Source: Lacibacter sp. H407 (GTDB taxonomy: Bacteria > Bacteroidota > Bacteroidia > Chitinophagales > Chitinophagaceae). Taken from it: a stretch of DNA of 64,000 bases. The position numbers and the translations under genes were made by a program. Each line of letters starts with the position of its first letter. Positions within the stretch are counted from its first letter, which is position 1. Below the pieces are notes generated by a model, which saw nothing but the letters and a program-made list of their open reading frames with translations, was not told where the DNA came from and did no database searches. Shown piece by piece: positions 44,677-53,238 of the stretch. The DNA lies in the NCBI RefSeq assembly GCF_037892605.1, contig NZ_JBBKTU010000001.1, forward strand, positions 310,001 to 374,000. The letters run 5' to 3'.

Positions 44677-46836
44677 TTACTGCTCGGTGTCGTAACGTTC
44701 TACGTTCTGAATGCCCGTTAGTTTGTAAAGACGGGACACTAATTCGTCGAGTTCATCTTTATCATGCACAAAAATCTTAATGTTTCCTTCAAACACACCC
44801 TCTTTCGCTTCAATGGTAATGGCGCTGATGTTGAGACGCATTTCGCCACTGATGAGATTTGTGATCTTACTTACCACACCTACATCATCCACACCAATGA
44901 TCTTTATACCGGTGAGGAAGGAAATCTCTTTGTTCTTCGCCCATTTGGTTTTCACCACACGATGACCAAAGTTGGCCAGGAGCCTTGATGCATTGGGACA
45001 AGTAGTTCGATGAATGATCAATCCCTTGCCCGTTGATACAAAGCCAAACACATCATCTCCGGGAATAGGTTTGCAGCAATTCGCCAATGTATACACAATA
45101 CGGTCGCTGCTTTCTCCAAAAATGATGAGCTCCGAATCCTTGGCCGAACCTGTGCGGTTGGGATCGTATTCCGGTTTAGGCTCCATTACAGGTTTTACCG
45201 GCTTTGGTAATTCCAGTTTATCGCCATGCATCTGAAGTTCTTTCAGCTCTTTCAGATCAATTGATTTTGTGGCGATCTTATAAAACAGTTCTAACTGCGA
45301 TGGCAATTTATAAAACAGCGTTAGTGTTTCTACATTGTGAACATCGAAACTTGCGCCCATCTGCTCCAGCTTGCGTTGAAGCACATACTTCCCTTCGTCT
45401 GCTACTTTTCGTTTTTCTTCTTTCAGCGCATCTTTGATCTTGCTCTTTGATTTTGCGGTGATCACAAAATTCAACCAATCTTCACTTGGCTTTTGTTTGC
45501 TGCTGGTAATGATCTCGATCTGATCACCACTGCGCAACTTGTGTGCAATAGGTACCAACTTGTGATTCACTTTTGCACCAATACAACGGCTGCCAACATC
45601 ACTATGCACACTAAATGCAAAATCCAATGCAGTGGCACCCACCGGCAACATTTTTACATCGCCTTTTGGTGTGTACACATAAATTTCTTCGGTAAGGAAA
45701 GAGCTTTTGAAATCCTGTAAAAAGTCGAGAGAACTGCTGTCCTGATTACTCAATGCCTCACGAATATTATGAAACCATTTATCGAAACGGTCTTCATCGC
45801 CACTACCCTCTTTGTATTTCCAGTGTGCAGCCAACCCTTTCTCTGCAATTTCATTCATCCGTTTGGTGCGGATTTGCACTTCCACCCATTTACCTTGCGG
45901 CCCCATCACCGTTGTATGCAACGCTTCATAGCCATTACTCTTGGGGTTACTCAACCAGTCACGCAAACGTTCAGGACTGGGCGTGTACATATCTGTAACA
46001 ATGGAATAAGCTTTCCAGCAATCTTCTTTTTCCCGATCGGCCGGCGAATCAATAATGATGCGGATGGCAAACAGGTCATATACTTCCTCAAAGCTTACGC
46101 CTTTCTTCTTGATCTTATTTGAAATGGAATGGATCGATTTCGGACGGCCATATAATTCATAGTTTGTAAAGCCTGTCCGCTCCAGTTTTTCTTTGATCGG
46201 TTTTACAAACTCATTGATATAGCGGCTACGTTCCCGTTTTGTTTCTGATAATTTTCGTGCAATTTCTTTGTACGTATCGGGTTCCAGGTATTTCATGGAC
46301 AGATCTTCCATTTCGGTTTTGATATTGTACAAACCAAGACGATGTGCCAGTGGAGCATATACATATACCGTTTCGCTGGAGATCTTTAACTGCTTCTCCC
46401 GTTTCATACTGTCGAGCGTACGCATGTTGTGCAAACGATCAGCAAGTTTGATGAGGATCACACGGGGATCATCTGTAAGCGTTAATAATATCTTCTTGAA
46501 ATTTTCCGCCTGCTGCGTGGAGTTTGCGTCCACCACCGTTGAGATTTTCGTTAACCCGTCAATGATCCGTGCAATTTCATTTCCAAACTCACGGGCCACG
46601 TCTTCCAGCGTTACATCGGTATCTTCTACCGTATCGTGCAACAATGCACAAATGGTAGAACGTACACCAAGGCCAATTTCTTCCACACAAATCTGCGCTA
46701 CTGCCAGCGGATGTAGAATATAAGGTTCGCCGCTTTTCCTGCGCATGGTTTGGTGAGCTTCGGCTGCCATTTCAAAGGCAGTACGCACCAATTCCTTATC
46801 GCCTTTTTTGAGTTTTGTTTTGAGCGAGCGCAACAA
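44677..46836 (-). CDS. rsh: RelA/SpoT-family (p)ppGpp synthetase/hydrolase
   Basis: At least 719 residues. HD hydrolase: ICALLHDTVEDTDVTLED and IKLADRLHNMRTL. Synthetase: RPKSIHSISNKIKKKG, FAIRIIID, and YEALHTTVMGPQGKWVEVQIRT. TGS: IYVYTPKGDVKMLPVGAT. C-terminal ACT: GIKIIGVDDVGVVSKITNL. Both activities look intact, so it is a bifunctional stringent-response enzyme. The 46836 start is a TTG inside what looks like a conserved N-terminal helix. The same frame stays open upstream with good coding sense (ITTIPAYTLTPEQEKKEILR) but offers no ATG, GTG or TTG; CTG at 46915-46917 is one candidate. The true N-terminus is unsettled. Confidence 0.93.
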   Translation of the reverse strand: MLRSLKTKLKKGDKELVRTAFEMAAEAHQTMRRKSGEPYILHPLAVAQICVEEIGLGVRSTICALLHDTVEDTDVTLEDVAREFGNEIARIIDGLTKISTVVDANSTQQAENFKKILLTLTDDPRVILIKLADRLHNMRTLDSMKREKQLKISSETVYVYAPLAHRLGLYNIKTEMEDLSMKYLEPDTYKEIARKLSETKRERSRYINEFVKPIKEKLERTGFTNYELYGRPKSIHSISNKIKKKGVSFEEVYDLFAIRIIIDSPADREKEDCWKAYSIVTDMYTPSPERLRDWLSNPKSNGYEALHTTVMGPQGKWVEVQIRTKRMNEIAEKGLAAHWKYKEGSGDEDRFDKWFHNIREALSNQDSSSLDFLQDFKSSFLTEEIYVYTPKGDVKMLPVGATALDFAFSVHSDVGSRCIGAKVNHKLVPIAHKLRSGDQIEIITSSKQKPSEDWLNFVITAKSKSKIKDALKEEKRKVADEGKYVLQRKLEQMGASFDVHNVETLTLFYKLPSQLELFYKIATKSIDLKELKELQMHGDKLELPKPVKPVMEPKPEYDPNRTGSAKDSELIIFGESSDRIVYTLANCCKPIPGDDVFGFVSTGKGLIIHRTTCPNASRLLANFGHRVVKTKWAKNKEISFLTGIKIIGVDDVGVVSKITNLISGEMRLNISAITIEAKEGVFEGNIKIFVHDKDELDELVSRLYKLTGIQNVERYDTEQ

Positions 46837-46974
46837 ACTGCGGTAATGACGAAGGATTTCCTTTTTCTCCTGTTCGGGGGTTAGGGTATAGGCCGGTATG
46901 GTGGTAATCGTTTCCAGTAACGGCGAATTTACGAAAAAGCTCAGTTCCGAAACGAATAGAATAACTGAAACCCC

Positions 46975-46982
46975 TACCTTTG
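46975..46982 (+). promoter_or_regulatory. -7 promoter element of tRNA-Leu
   Basis: TACCTTTG matches the Bacteroidota -7 consensus and lies 25 bp before the tRNA 5' end. It faces away from the RSH gene and overlaps the region where the RSH mRNA should begin. Confidence 0.6.
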
Positions 46983-47007
46983 CAGCCCGTTTTTAAACAA
47001 AGTTCTT

Positions 47008-47089
47008 CCGGATGTGGTGAAATTGGTAGACACGTCAGACTTAGGATCTGATGCCGTGAGGTGTGGGGGTTCGAGTCCCTCCATCCGGA
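47008..47089 (+). tRNA. tRNA-Leu, anticodon UAG
   Basis: 82 nt, a class II tRNA. Acceptor CCGGATG pairs with CATCCGG and the discriminator is A. The D-stem is GTG/CAC with AAATTGGTAGA in the loop. The anticodon stem-loop TCAGA CTTAGGA TCTGA gives anticodon TAG, which reads CUA and CUN leucine codons. A long variable arm (GCC GTGA GGT) and the T arm GGGGG TTCGAGT CCCTC follow. CCA is not encoded. Confidence 0.95.
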
Positions 47090-47101
47090 CAACCGCTTCA
47101 A

Positions 47102-47131
47102 CCTCTCCGCCTCTGGCGGAGGGGCTTTTTT
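47102..47131 (+). terminator. Intrinsic terminator after tRNA-Leu
   Basis: CTCCGCC and GGCGGAG form a 7-bp GC-rich stem with loop TCT, lengthened by further C-G and G-U pairs, followed by CTTTTTT. Confidence 0.88.
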
Positions 47132-47132
47132 A

Positions 47133-47172
47133 AACAGCTTGAAGCTCGCAGCTAAAAGCTAAAAGCTAAAAA
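47133..47172. repeat. Iterated AGCTAAA word block before tig
   Basis: AGCTTGAAGCTCGCAGC is followed by AGCTAAA repeated three times (GCAGCTAAAAGCTAAAAGCT and AAAA). The block fills the leader of the trigger factor gene. Confidence 0.55.
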
Positions 47173-47173
47173 T

Positions 47174-48547
47174 ATGGCAACAGTTACAAGAGAAAACATT
47201 GGTTTGTTAACAGACAAACTCACTGTAAAAATTACAAAAGAGGAATACTTCCCGGCATTTGAAAAAACATTGAAAACATACAGCAAGCAAGCCAATATTC
47301 CCGGTTTCCGCAAGGGTATGGTGCCTGCAGGTATGGTGAAGAAAATGTACGGTCCCGGCATCTTTACAGAAGAGGTGATCCGCAACATTGAAAAAGGATT
47401 GAACGATTACCTCGCCACTGAAAAGCTGGACATTTTTGCACAGCCTCTCCCACTTGCCAATACTGAATTCAAGCCCAGCATGGATACCCCTGTTGATTAC
47501 AGCTTTGATTTTGAAATTGGTTTGAAACCTGCTTTTGAAATTGATCTCAGTAAAAAGAAAGCCCCTTACTTCCGTGTTAAAGCAACGGCGGAGATGGTGA
47601 ACGAAGAAATTGAGCGTTTGCAAAACCGTTTCGGCAAAATGACAGAGCCTGAAACAGTGAACAGCGACGATAGCGTGCTCAACCTCACATTTGAAGAAAG
47701 CGATGCAGACGGAAATGTGGTTGAAGGCGGTGTTAAAAAAGATAATTCTTTACTGGTTAAATATTTCACTGAAGGATACCGTGCAAAATTGCAGGGCGCT
47801 AAAACCGGCGATACACTTGTAATTACATTACAGGATGCGTTTGAAGAAAAAGAACGCAACTGGGTAATTGGTGATCTTGGTTTTAAAGATGCAGCAGAAG
47901 TAGAAGGAAAACATTTCAAACTCACCATCACAAAAGTTGGTTTGATTGAAAAACGTGAAATGAACGAAGAGTTTTTTAAAGAAGCTCTTCCCGGTAAAAC
48001 CATTGCAACAGAAGCCGAATTCCGAGCAGCCATTGAAGCAGATATTCAGGCGTATTGGGATAAACAAAGCAGCAACCAACTCCAGCATCACCTGTATCAT
48101 GTGTTACTGGAAGAAACAACCATGGAACTGCCCGAAAGCTTTTTGAAAAAATGGTTGGCTACTTCCGGCGAAAAGCCAAAAACACCTGAGCAGGTGGAAG
48201 AAGAGTATCCAACATTCAACAATCAGTTACGTTGGACATTGATCACCGATAAAATTGTTACTGAAAATAGTTTAGATGTAACACAGGAAGAAATAAAAGA
48301 CAGTATGCGTCAACAGGTGATGAGCTATTTCGGCAGCATGAACCTTGGTGATGGCAATCTGGAGTGGTTAGATCAATACGTTGATGGTTTGTTGAAAGAT
48401 GAACAACAGGTTGATCAAACTTACCGCCGCCTCGTTACAGAAAAAGTATTTAACTGGGCCGAGCAGCAGGTGAATAAAGATGAGAAAGAAGTAGGCGCAG
48501 AAGAGTTTATTAAAATGAACGAAGAGCACCAACATCAACACCATTAA
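47174..48547 (+). CDS. tig: Trigger factor-like ribosome-associated chaperone
   Basis: 457 residues. The N-terminal ribosome-binding domain has the family signature IPGFRKGMVPAGMVKKMYG near 38-56. A PPIase-like middle region is present in weakened form, as in many Bacteroidota trigger factors, with long helical C-terminal arms. The tail EEHQHQHH is unusually rich in His. It binds ribosomes at L23 and shields nascent chains. Two clpP genes and clpX follow, a classic arrangement linking folding with proteolysis, though a terminator separates them here. Confidence 0.9.
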   Translation: MATVTRENIGLLTDKLTVKITKEEYFPAFEKTLKTYSKQANIPGFRKGMVPAGMVKKMYGPGIFTEEVIRNIEKGLNDYLATEKLDIFAQPLPLANTEFKPSMDTPVDYSFDFEIGLKPAFEIDLSKKKAPYFRVKATAEMVNEEIERLQNRFGKMTEPETVNSDDSVLNLTFEESDADGNVVEGGVKKDNSLLVKYFTEGYRAKLQGAKTGDTLVITLQDAFEEKERNWVIGDLGFKDAAEVEGKHFKLTITKVGLIEKREMNEEFFKEALPGKTIATEAEFRAAIEADIQAYWDKQSSNQLQHHLYHVLLEETTMELPESFLKKWLATSGEKPKTPEQVEEEYPTFNNQLRWTLITDKIVTENSLDVTQEEIKDSMRQQVMSYFGSMNLGDGNLEWLDQYVDGLLKDEQQVDQTYRRLVTEKVFNWAEQQVNKDEKEVGAEEFIKMNEEHQHQHH

Positions 48548-48750
48548 GATTTTAGATTTAAGAATGTAGATTTCAGATTGATATAAACCCCGCTATCTAG
48601 AAAATAGCGGGGTTTTAGTTACACTTAGTCTTGTTCGATTTCGCAAATCTGCAATCGCCAATCTAAAATCTGCATTCCTCCACAAAGCCAGCCATTATAA
48701 CCGACCTTAAACAACTTTCCACTTCCCACTTTCCACTTTCGACTTACGTT
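48546..48750. repeat. Iterated word blocks between tig and clpP
   Basis: The gap between tig and clpP (48548-48845) contains AGATTTTAGATTTAAGAATG and related AGATTT words, then the tig terminator, then inverted copies of the same words (CAATCGCCAATCTAAAATCT), then CTTCCACTTCCCACTTTCCA and ACTTTCG. No gene is seen. It is the densest word-block region in the window. Confidence 0.5.
48585..48615 (+). terminator. Intrinsic terminator after tig
   Basis: AAACCCCGCTAT and ATAGCGGGGTTT form a perfect 12-bp stem with a 7-base loop, then TT. It lies 38 bp after the tig stop. Confidence 0.85.
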
Positions 48751-48845
48751 CTGCCTTAATGTCCTGATTTTCTGCCTCGCATGGTATTTGAAAATAGTTT
48801 ATTCCAAACGATTTCCCTTAACTTCAAACCGGAAAAAAAACGATT

Positions 48846-49544
48846 ATGGATTTGAATAAAGAATTTGAAAAATACGCCGTGAAACATCGTGGTATCTCCG
48901 GCGCCACATTGCATAATTATCAATCAGCTTTCAGTAACCCAACCAATCTTACGCCTTACATTATTGAAGAGCGTCCGTTGAACGTAGCCAGTATGGATGT
49001 GTTCTCACGACTCATGATGGATCGTATTATTTTTCTGGGTGAACCGATCAATGATTATGTAGCCAACATTGTAACTGCACAAATGTTGTTTTTAGAAAGT
49101 ACCGATCGCACTCGTGATATACAGATGTACATCAACAGTCCCGGTGGAAGTATTTATGCAGGGCTTGGTATTTATGATACCATGCAATACATTACTCCCG
49201 ACGTAAGCACGATCACCATTGGTATTGCTGCAAGTATGGGCGCTGTGTTAATGTGTGCCGGTACAAAAGGAAAACGTACTGCCTTAAAACATTCACGCAT
49301 CATGTTACACCAACCGTATGGCGGTGCAGGTGGACAGGCTACCGACATTCAGATCATGGTGAATGAAGTAAAGAAACTCAAAGACGAACTCTATGAGATC
49401 ATTGCTTACCACAGCGGTCAAACAATTGAAAAAGTAAAAGAAGACAGCGACCGTGATTTCTGGATGAAAGCCATCGAAGCAAAAGAATATGGATTGGTGG
49501 ATGAAGTATTGGTAATGAATCCCCGCAAGACAAAAGAAAGCTAA
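48846..49544 (+). CDS. clpP: ATP-dependent Clp protease proteolytic subunit (first copy)
   Basis: 232 residues, about 35 longer than E. coli ClpP at the N-terminus. Catalytic Ser130 (GIAASMGAVLM), His155 (IMLHQPYGG) and an Asp in the DSDRDFWM region near 204 are in place. ClpP forms the double-heptamer chamber that degrades proteins unfolded by ClpX. The neighbouring second copy (20 bp downstream) suggests a hetero-tetradecamer or separate homomers. The start ATG 48846 fits; the first 30 residues could be a propeptide removed by self-cleavage. Confidence 0.95.
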   Translation: MDLNKEFEKYAVKHRGISGATLHNYQSAFSNPTNLTPYIIEERPLNVASMDVFSRLMMDRIIFLGEPINDYVANIVTAQMLFLESTDRTRDIQMYINSPGGSIYAGLGIYDTMQYITPDVSTITIGIAASMGAVLMCAGTKGKRTALKHSRIMLHQPYGGAGGQATDIQIMVNEVKKLKDELYEIIAYHSGQTIEKVKEDSDRDFWMKAIEAKEYGLVDEVLVMNPRKTKES

Positions 49545-49564
49545 ACCTCAAAATCAAGTAAACT

Positions 49565-50197
49565 ATGTATCAGCATAATTTAAAATTTCCGGTTCGTTTT
49601 GAAGACGAAGAAGAGGATGAACCAAAAGAAAATCCGTTAGAGAATTTTACTGCAGCAGCATTTGGTCCTTACAATAAAAAATTCTTAGAGCAACGCAAGA
49701 TCTTTTTCTGGGGCGTTGTACACGATAACTCTGCGAAAGAGATCGTCAACAAATTATTGTATCTCGATGCTGTAAAGCCCGGTGAAGAAATTAAACTCTA
49801 CATCAACAGCCCCGGTGGTGTCGTAACAAGTGGTATGGTTATTTATGATACCATGAAGTTGATCAGTTCACCTGTAAGCACCATTTGTATGGGTATGGCT
49901 GCATCAATGGGTTCTATCCTGTTAAGCGGCGGTACAAAAGGCAAGCGTTACATTTTCCCAAGTGGTGAAGTAATGATCCACCAGCCAAGTATTGGTGGTG
50001 CACAGGGTACCAGCGCTGACCTGGAGATCATCGCCAATCAAATTGCAAAAACAAAGGAGATGGGAGCAAAGATTTTAGCAGAAAACTGTGGCAAAACCAT
50101 TGAGCAAGTGTTGAAAGATTTTGACCGTGATTACTGGATGGATGCCAAAGAAGCCGTTGATTATGGCATCGTTGATGGCATTCTCGATAAACTCTAA
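49565..50197 (+). CDS. clpP: ATP-dependent Clp protease proteolytic subunit (second copy)
   Basis: 210 residues. Catalytic Ser114 (MGMAASMGSILL), His139 (VMIHQPSIGG) and an Asp in FDRDYWMDA are intact, so it is not a dead paralogue. It differs clearly from the first copy: the first 45 residues are acidic (RFEDEEEDEPKENPLENF) and the rest is only moderately alike, so the duplication is old. The two genes are 20 bp apart, with a shared transcript ending in a strong terminator before clpX. Confidence 0.95.
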   Translation: MYQHNLKFPVRFEDEEEDEPKENPLENFTAAAFGPYNKKFLEQRKIFFWGVVHDNSAKEIVNKLLYLDAVKPGEEIKLYINSPGGVVTSGMVIYDTMKLISSPVSTICMGMAASMGSILLSGGTKGKRYIFPSGEVMIHQPSIGGAQGTSADLEIIANQIAKTKEMGAKILAENCGKTIEQVLKDFDRDYWMDAKEAVDYGIVDGILDKL

Positions 50198-50215
50198 CTC
50201 ATCCGATCTAATCGC

Positions 50216-50251
50216 AAAAGGGATGGAATCTTGTAGTATTCCATCCCTTTT
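50216..50251 (+). terminator. Strong intrinsic terminator between clpP and clpX
   Basis: AAAAGGGATGGAAT pairs with ATTCCATCCCTTTT across an 8-base loop, a perfect 14-bp stem, followed by T. It separates clpX transcription from the clpP pair. Confidence 0.88.
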
Positions 50252-50285
50252 TCATCATAATACTACCTTAATTAAAAAGCATTGT

Positions 50286-50319
50286 TATCTTTGAGTTGGT
50301 TTTGTATTATCAAACCAAC
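50286..50319 (+). promoter_or_regulatory. clpX promoter with inverted repeat in the leader
   Basis: The -7 element TATCTTTG (50286-50293) is followed at once by GTTGGTTT (50295-50302) and its inverted copy AAACCAAC (50312-50319) around a 9-base spacer. The repeat covers the expected transcription start and early leader, so it may be an operator or a 5' hairpin in the clpX mRNA. Confidence 0.5.
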
Positions 50320-50337
50320 CTGAAAAATCCATTTCAA

Positions 50338-51570
50338 ATGGCGAAAAACAACATGTTGCACTGTTCCTTTTGTGGCCGTAGCAGGGACGAAGTGAAGATC
50401 TTAATTGCGGGACAGGAAGGACATATCTGTGAAAACTGCGTAGAGCATGCACAGGAAATCATTGCTCAGGAATTATTACTGCGCAATGAAGCAACCACTT
50501 CCAACTTTAAACTGAATGTAAAAAAACCAGTGGAGATCAAACGCTTCCTGGATGAATATATCATTGGCCAGGATGAAGCTAAGAAAGTATTGGCCGTTGC
50601 TGTTTATAATCACTACAAACGTTTAAAGCAAAAAACAGAAAGCGAAATAGAAATTGAAAAGAGCAACATTGTAATGGTGGGTGAAACCGGTACCGGTAAA
50701 ACATTACTCGCCAAAACAATTGCACGCTTACTCAATGTTCCGTTTGCCATTGTTGATGCAACCGTATTTACAGAAGCCGGTTATGTAGGTGAAGATGTGG
50801 AAAGCATTCTCACACGTTTGTTACAGGTTTGTAACTACGATGTAGCAGCAGCAGAAAAAGGAATTGTTTATATAGATGAGATCGATAAGATTGCACGTAA
50901 AGGCGATAACCCATCCATCACCCGTGATGTAAGTGGTGAAGGTGTGCAGCAAGGTATGTTGAAGTTGCTCGAAGGAACAGAAGTATTGGTTCCACCACAG
51001 GGCGGACGTAAACATCCGGAACAAAAACTCATCAAGATCAACACACAAAATATTCTCTTTATTTGCGGTGGTGCATTTGATGGTATTGACAGAGTGATTG
51101 CACGTCGTGTAAATACCAATGCCATTGGTTTCAATGTAAATAAAGAAGAACAGGAACACATGAAGAAGAACCTCCTGCAATATGTAAATGCACAGGATCT
51201 GAAATCATTTGGTTTGATTCCTGAGTTGCTGGGACGTTTACCAATTGTTACCTATCTCAATCCATTGGATGCAGAAACGCTCCGTGAAATTCTGGTAACA
51301 CCAAAAAATGCACTCATCAAACAGTACCATAAATTATTCGACCTGGAAGGAATTGAATTACTGATCGATGAAGACGTATATGATTTCATGGTGGCGAAAG
51401 CAATGGAATACAAGCTCGGTGCAAGAGGACTACGCAGCATCTGTGAAAGTATTTTAACCGATGCCATGTTCGATCTGCCGGGCAGCGAGGAAAAACAATT
51501 CCATCTTACATTAGACTATGCTATGCATAAGTTTGATAAGAGTAAGCTGGGCTTGTTGAAAGTGGCATAA
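50338..51570 (+). CDS. clpX: ATP-dependent Clp protease ATP-binding subunit ClpX
   Basis: 410 residues from the ATG at 50338; an in-frame ATG or other start 14 codons earlier lies within the promoter region and is rejected. The zinc-binding N-terminus has the CxxC pairs LHCSFCGRS and HICENCVEH. The AAA+ core has Walker [14 protein letters not shown], Walker [11 protein letters not shown], the pore loop GYVGED and sensor 2 [10 protein letters not shown]. It unfolds tagged proteins and feeds them to ClpP. The IGF-type ClpP-binding loop appears as AIGFNVN in the small loop near 270. Confidence 0.96.
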   Translation: MAKNNMLHCSFCGRSRDEVKILIAGQEGHICENCVEHAQEIIAQELLLRNEATTSNFKLNVKKPVEIKRFLDEYIIGQDEAKKVLAVAVYNHYKRLKQKTESEIEIEKSNIVMVGETGTGKTLLAKTIARLLNVPFAIVDATVFTEAGYVGEDVESILTRLLQVCNYDVAAAEKGIVYIDEIDKIARKGDNPSITRDVSGEGVQQGMLKLLEGTEVLVPPQGGRKHPEQKLIKINTQNILFICGGAFDGIDRVIARRVNTNAIGFNVNKEEQEHMKKNLLQYVNAQDLKSFGLIPELLGRLPIVTYLNPLDAETLREILVTPKNALIKQYHKLFDLEGIELLIDEDVYDFMVAKAMEYKLGARGLRSICESILTDAMFDLPGSEEKQFHLTLDYAMHKFDKSKLGLLKVA

Positions 51571-51581
51571 GCCTAACTACG

Positions 51582-51612
51582 AGGTAAGAAATACGAAGTA
51601 CGAACGTGAACG
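51582..51612. repeat. Iterated TACGAAGTACGAA word block
   Basis: The DNA after clpX reads CTACGAGGTAAGAAATACGA then AGTACGAACGTGAACG, variants of one short word, just before the clpX terminator. Compare the reverse words at 6385 and 55595. Confidence 0.45.
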
Positions 51613-51619
51613 ATAGTTG

Positions 51620-51649
51620 AACCTGTTGAGTAAAGTCAACAGGTTTTTT
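51620..51649 (+). terminator. Intrinsic terminator after clpX
   Basis: AACCTGTTGA and TCAACAGGTT form a 10-bp stem with a 6-base loop, followed by TTTT. Confidence 0.88.
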
Positions 51650-51713
51650 ATTTGAAGAAAATGATAGAGTCGCCGCTAACTAATTAAAATCTGCGTCATC
51701 AGTGACTCCATCC

Positions 51714-51751
51714 AACTTTAAACTTTTAACTTTCCACTTTAAACTTTAAGA
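51714..51751. repeat. Iterated CTTTAAACTTT word block
   Basis: AACTTTAAACTTTTAACTTT and CCACTTTAAACTTTAAG repeat one word; the block directly precedes the small gene at 51753. The same TTCCACTTT word occurs at 48727. Confidence 0.5.
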
Positions 51752-51752
51752 A

Positions 51753-51926
51753 ATGCAGGAACTCATCAACCGTTTAATGGCAGAAGGATTAACCGAACAG
51801 CAGGCATACAAATCCATTGAAGTGATCAAGAATTTTGCGAAGGAAAAATTTCCGGTATTCGGTGGAGCGATCGATAAACTGTTTAACAAGTACAGTCCGA
51901 AAGATGAAGACGATTTCTTAGACTAA
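51753..51926 (+). CDS. Small helical protein (57 residues)
   Basis: The ATG at 51753 opens MQELINRLMAEGLTEQQAYK, then a second helix SIEVIKNFAKEKFPVF, a GGAIDKLF segment and an acidic end DEDDFLD. It lacks a signal peptide or membrane span. I recall short proteins with the same MQEL...L(T/S)xxQA...VKEKxP pattern as hypothetical proteins in this family of bacteria, so it is likely real. It lies between the clpX terminator and its own hairpin. Function unknown. Confidence 0.65.
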   Translation: MQELINRLMAEGLTEQQAYKSIEVIKNFAKEKFPVFGGAIDKLFNKYSPKDEDDFLD

Positions 51927-51927
51927 G

Positions 51928-51957
51928 AAAGCCGCTTCAGTAAACTGAAACGGCTTT
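51928..51957. terminator. Bidirectional hairpin between the small gene and acyl-CoA dehydrogenase
   Basis: AAAGCCG and CGGCTTT, extended by TTCAG/CTGAA after one mismatch, form a hairpin directly after the stop at 51926. A-rich and T-rich flanks let it serve both convergent genes. Confidence 0.7.
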
Positions 51958-51984
51958 GCTTTCTCATGTTGATTTACGATCGAC

Positions 51985-53124
51985 CTATTTTAATACTTCT
52001 CTGGCAATTACAATTTTTTGTATTTCACTGGTGCCTTCACCTATGGTGCAGAGTTTACTATCACGATAATATTTTTCTACCGGAAAATCTTTGGTGTAAC
52101 CATAGCCGCCAAAAATTTGTACCGCATCATTACTTACTCTCACTGCTACTTCGCTTGCATAATATTTTGCCATGGCTCCGGCTTCGGTTACTTTTTCTCC
52201 ACGGTTTTTCAAATCGGCTGCTTTCATGATCAACAACTCTGCCGCAGCAATTTCTGTTGCCATATCTGCCAACTTAAACGAAATACCTTGGAAGCTTGAA
52301 ATCGGCTGATCGAATTGATAGCGTTCCTGCGAATATTGTAAAGCAGCTTCAAATGCACCTTTTGCAATACCTAATGAAAGAGCTGCAATAGAAATTCGTC
52401 CACCATCCAGAATTTTCAATGCCTGGCGAAACCCATCACCTACTTCACCAATTCTGTTTGCATCAGGAATGCGGCAATTATCAAAGATCATTTCTGATGT
52501 TTCGCTTGCACGCATGCCCAACTTATTTTCTTTCTTACCGGCTTTGAAACCGGCAGTACCTCTTTCAACTAAAAAAGCGGTGGAGTTGCCACTTGTTCTT
52601 GGTTCACCGGTGCGTGCAATTACAACAGCCAGTTCTGCACTTATGCCATGTGTGATCCAACATTTGGTACCATTCAAAATCCACTCATCCCCTTCCTTTA
52701 CTGCGGTTGTTTGCATATTACCCGCATCACTACCGGTATTAGGTTCAGTTAAACCCCACGCACCGATCCACTCACCTGTTGCAAGTTTGGGTAAATATTT
52801 TTTCTTCTGTTCTCCGTTCGCACAATATAAAATATGACCGGTGCAAAGTGAATTATGAGCTGCAAGGCTTAAACCGATAGAACCACACACTTTTGCAGTT
52901 TCTACAATGGCCGCTACATACTCATTATAACTGAATCCACTCCCGCCATATTCTTCCGGAACAAAAATGCCCATCAAACCAAGCTTTCCCATTTCCTTCA
53001 TCACATCGATTGGAAAATGCTGCGTTTCGTCCCACTCCATTACATGTGGTTTGATATGTTTGTGAGCGAAATCCTTTGCTACCTGTGCTACCTGCTGTGT
53101 TACTTCGTCTTGTATAAAATTCAT
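51985..53124 (-). CDS. Acyl-CoA dehydrogenase
   Basis: 379 residues from the ATG at 53124; an upstream in-frame start (53202) would add a Cys/Arg/His-rich stretch unlike the family and is rejected. Signatures: AWGLTEPNTGSDAGNMQTTA (FAD and substrate contacts), RYQFDQPISSFQGISFKLAD, QIFGGYGYTKDFPVEKYYRD and IGEGTSEIQKIVIAREVL. The catalytic Glu of short-chain enzymes probably lies in YRDSKLCTIGEGTSE. It oxidises acyl-CoA thioesters in beta-oxidation or branched-chain amino acid breakdown; chain length is not predictable. A palindrome lies in its promoter. Confidence 0.93.
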   Translation of the reverse strand: MNFIQDEVTQQVAQVAKDFAHKHIKPHVMEWDETQHFPIDVMKEMGKLGLMGIFVPEEYGGSGFSYNEYVAAIVETAKVCGSIGLSLAAHNSLCTGHILYCANGEQKKKYLPKLATGEWIGAWGLTEPNTGSDAGNMQTTAVKEGDEWILNGTKCWITHGISAELAVVIARTGEPRTSGNSTAFLVERGTAGFKAGKKENKLGMRASETSEMIFDNCRIPDANRIGEVGDGFRQALKILDGGRISIAALSLGIAKGAFEAALQYSQERYQFDQPISSFQGISFKLADMATEIAAAELLIMKAADLKNRGEKVTEAGAMAKYYASEVAVRVSNDAVQIFGGYGYTKDFPVEKYYRDSKLCTIGEGTSEIQKIVIAREVLK

Positions 53125-53238
53125 TGTTCGTTTTAAGCTGTTCAAATAGGTTTTAAAATAAGTTGAGCCATGAACTGACCTACAACCAGTACCATGACTC
53201 AACTTTCTTACTTATAGCAATCAATCGAAACGGCAATG

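Noticed and set aside
46796-47101. Minus-strand frame of 101 codons through the tRNA-Leu gene
   Set aside because: It runs antisense through a clear tRNA and out of frame through the RSH N-terminus, so it is a chance frame.
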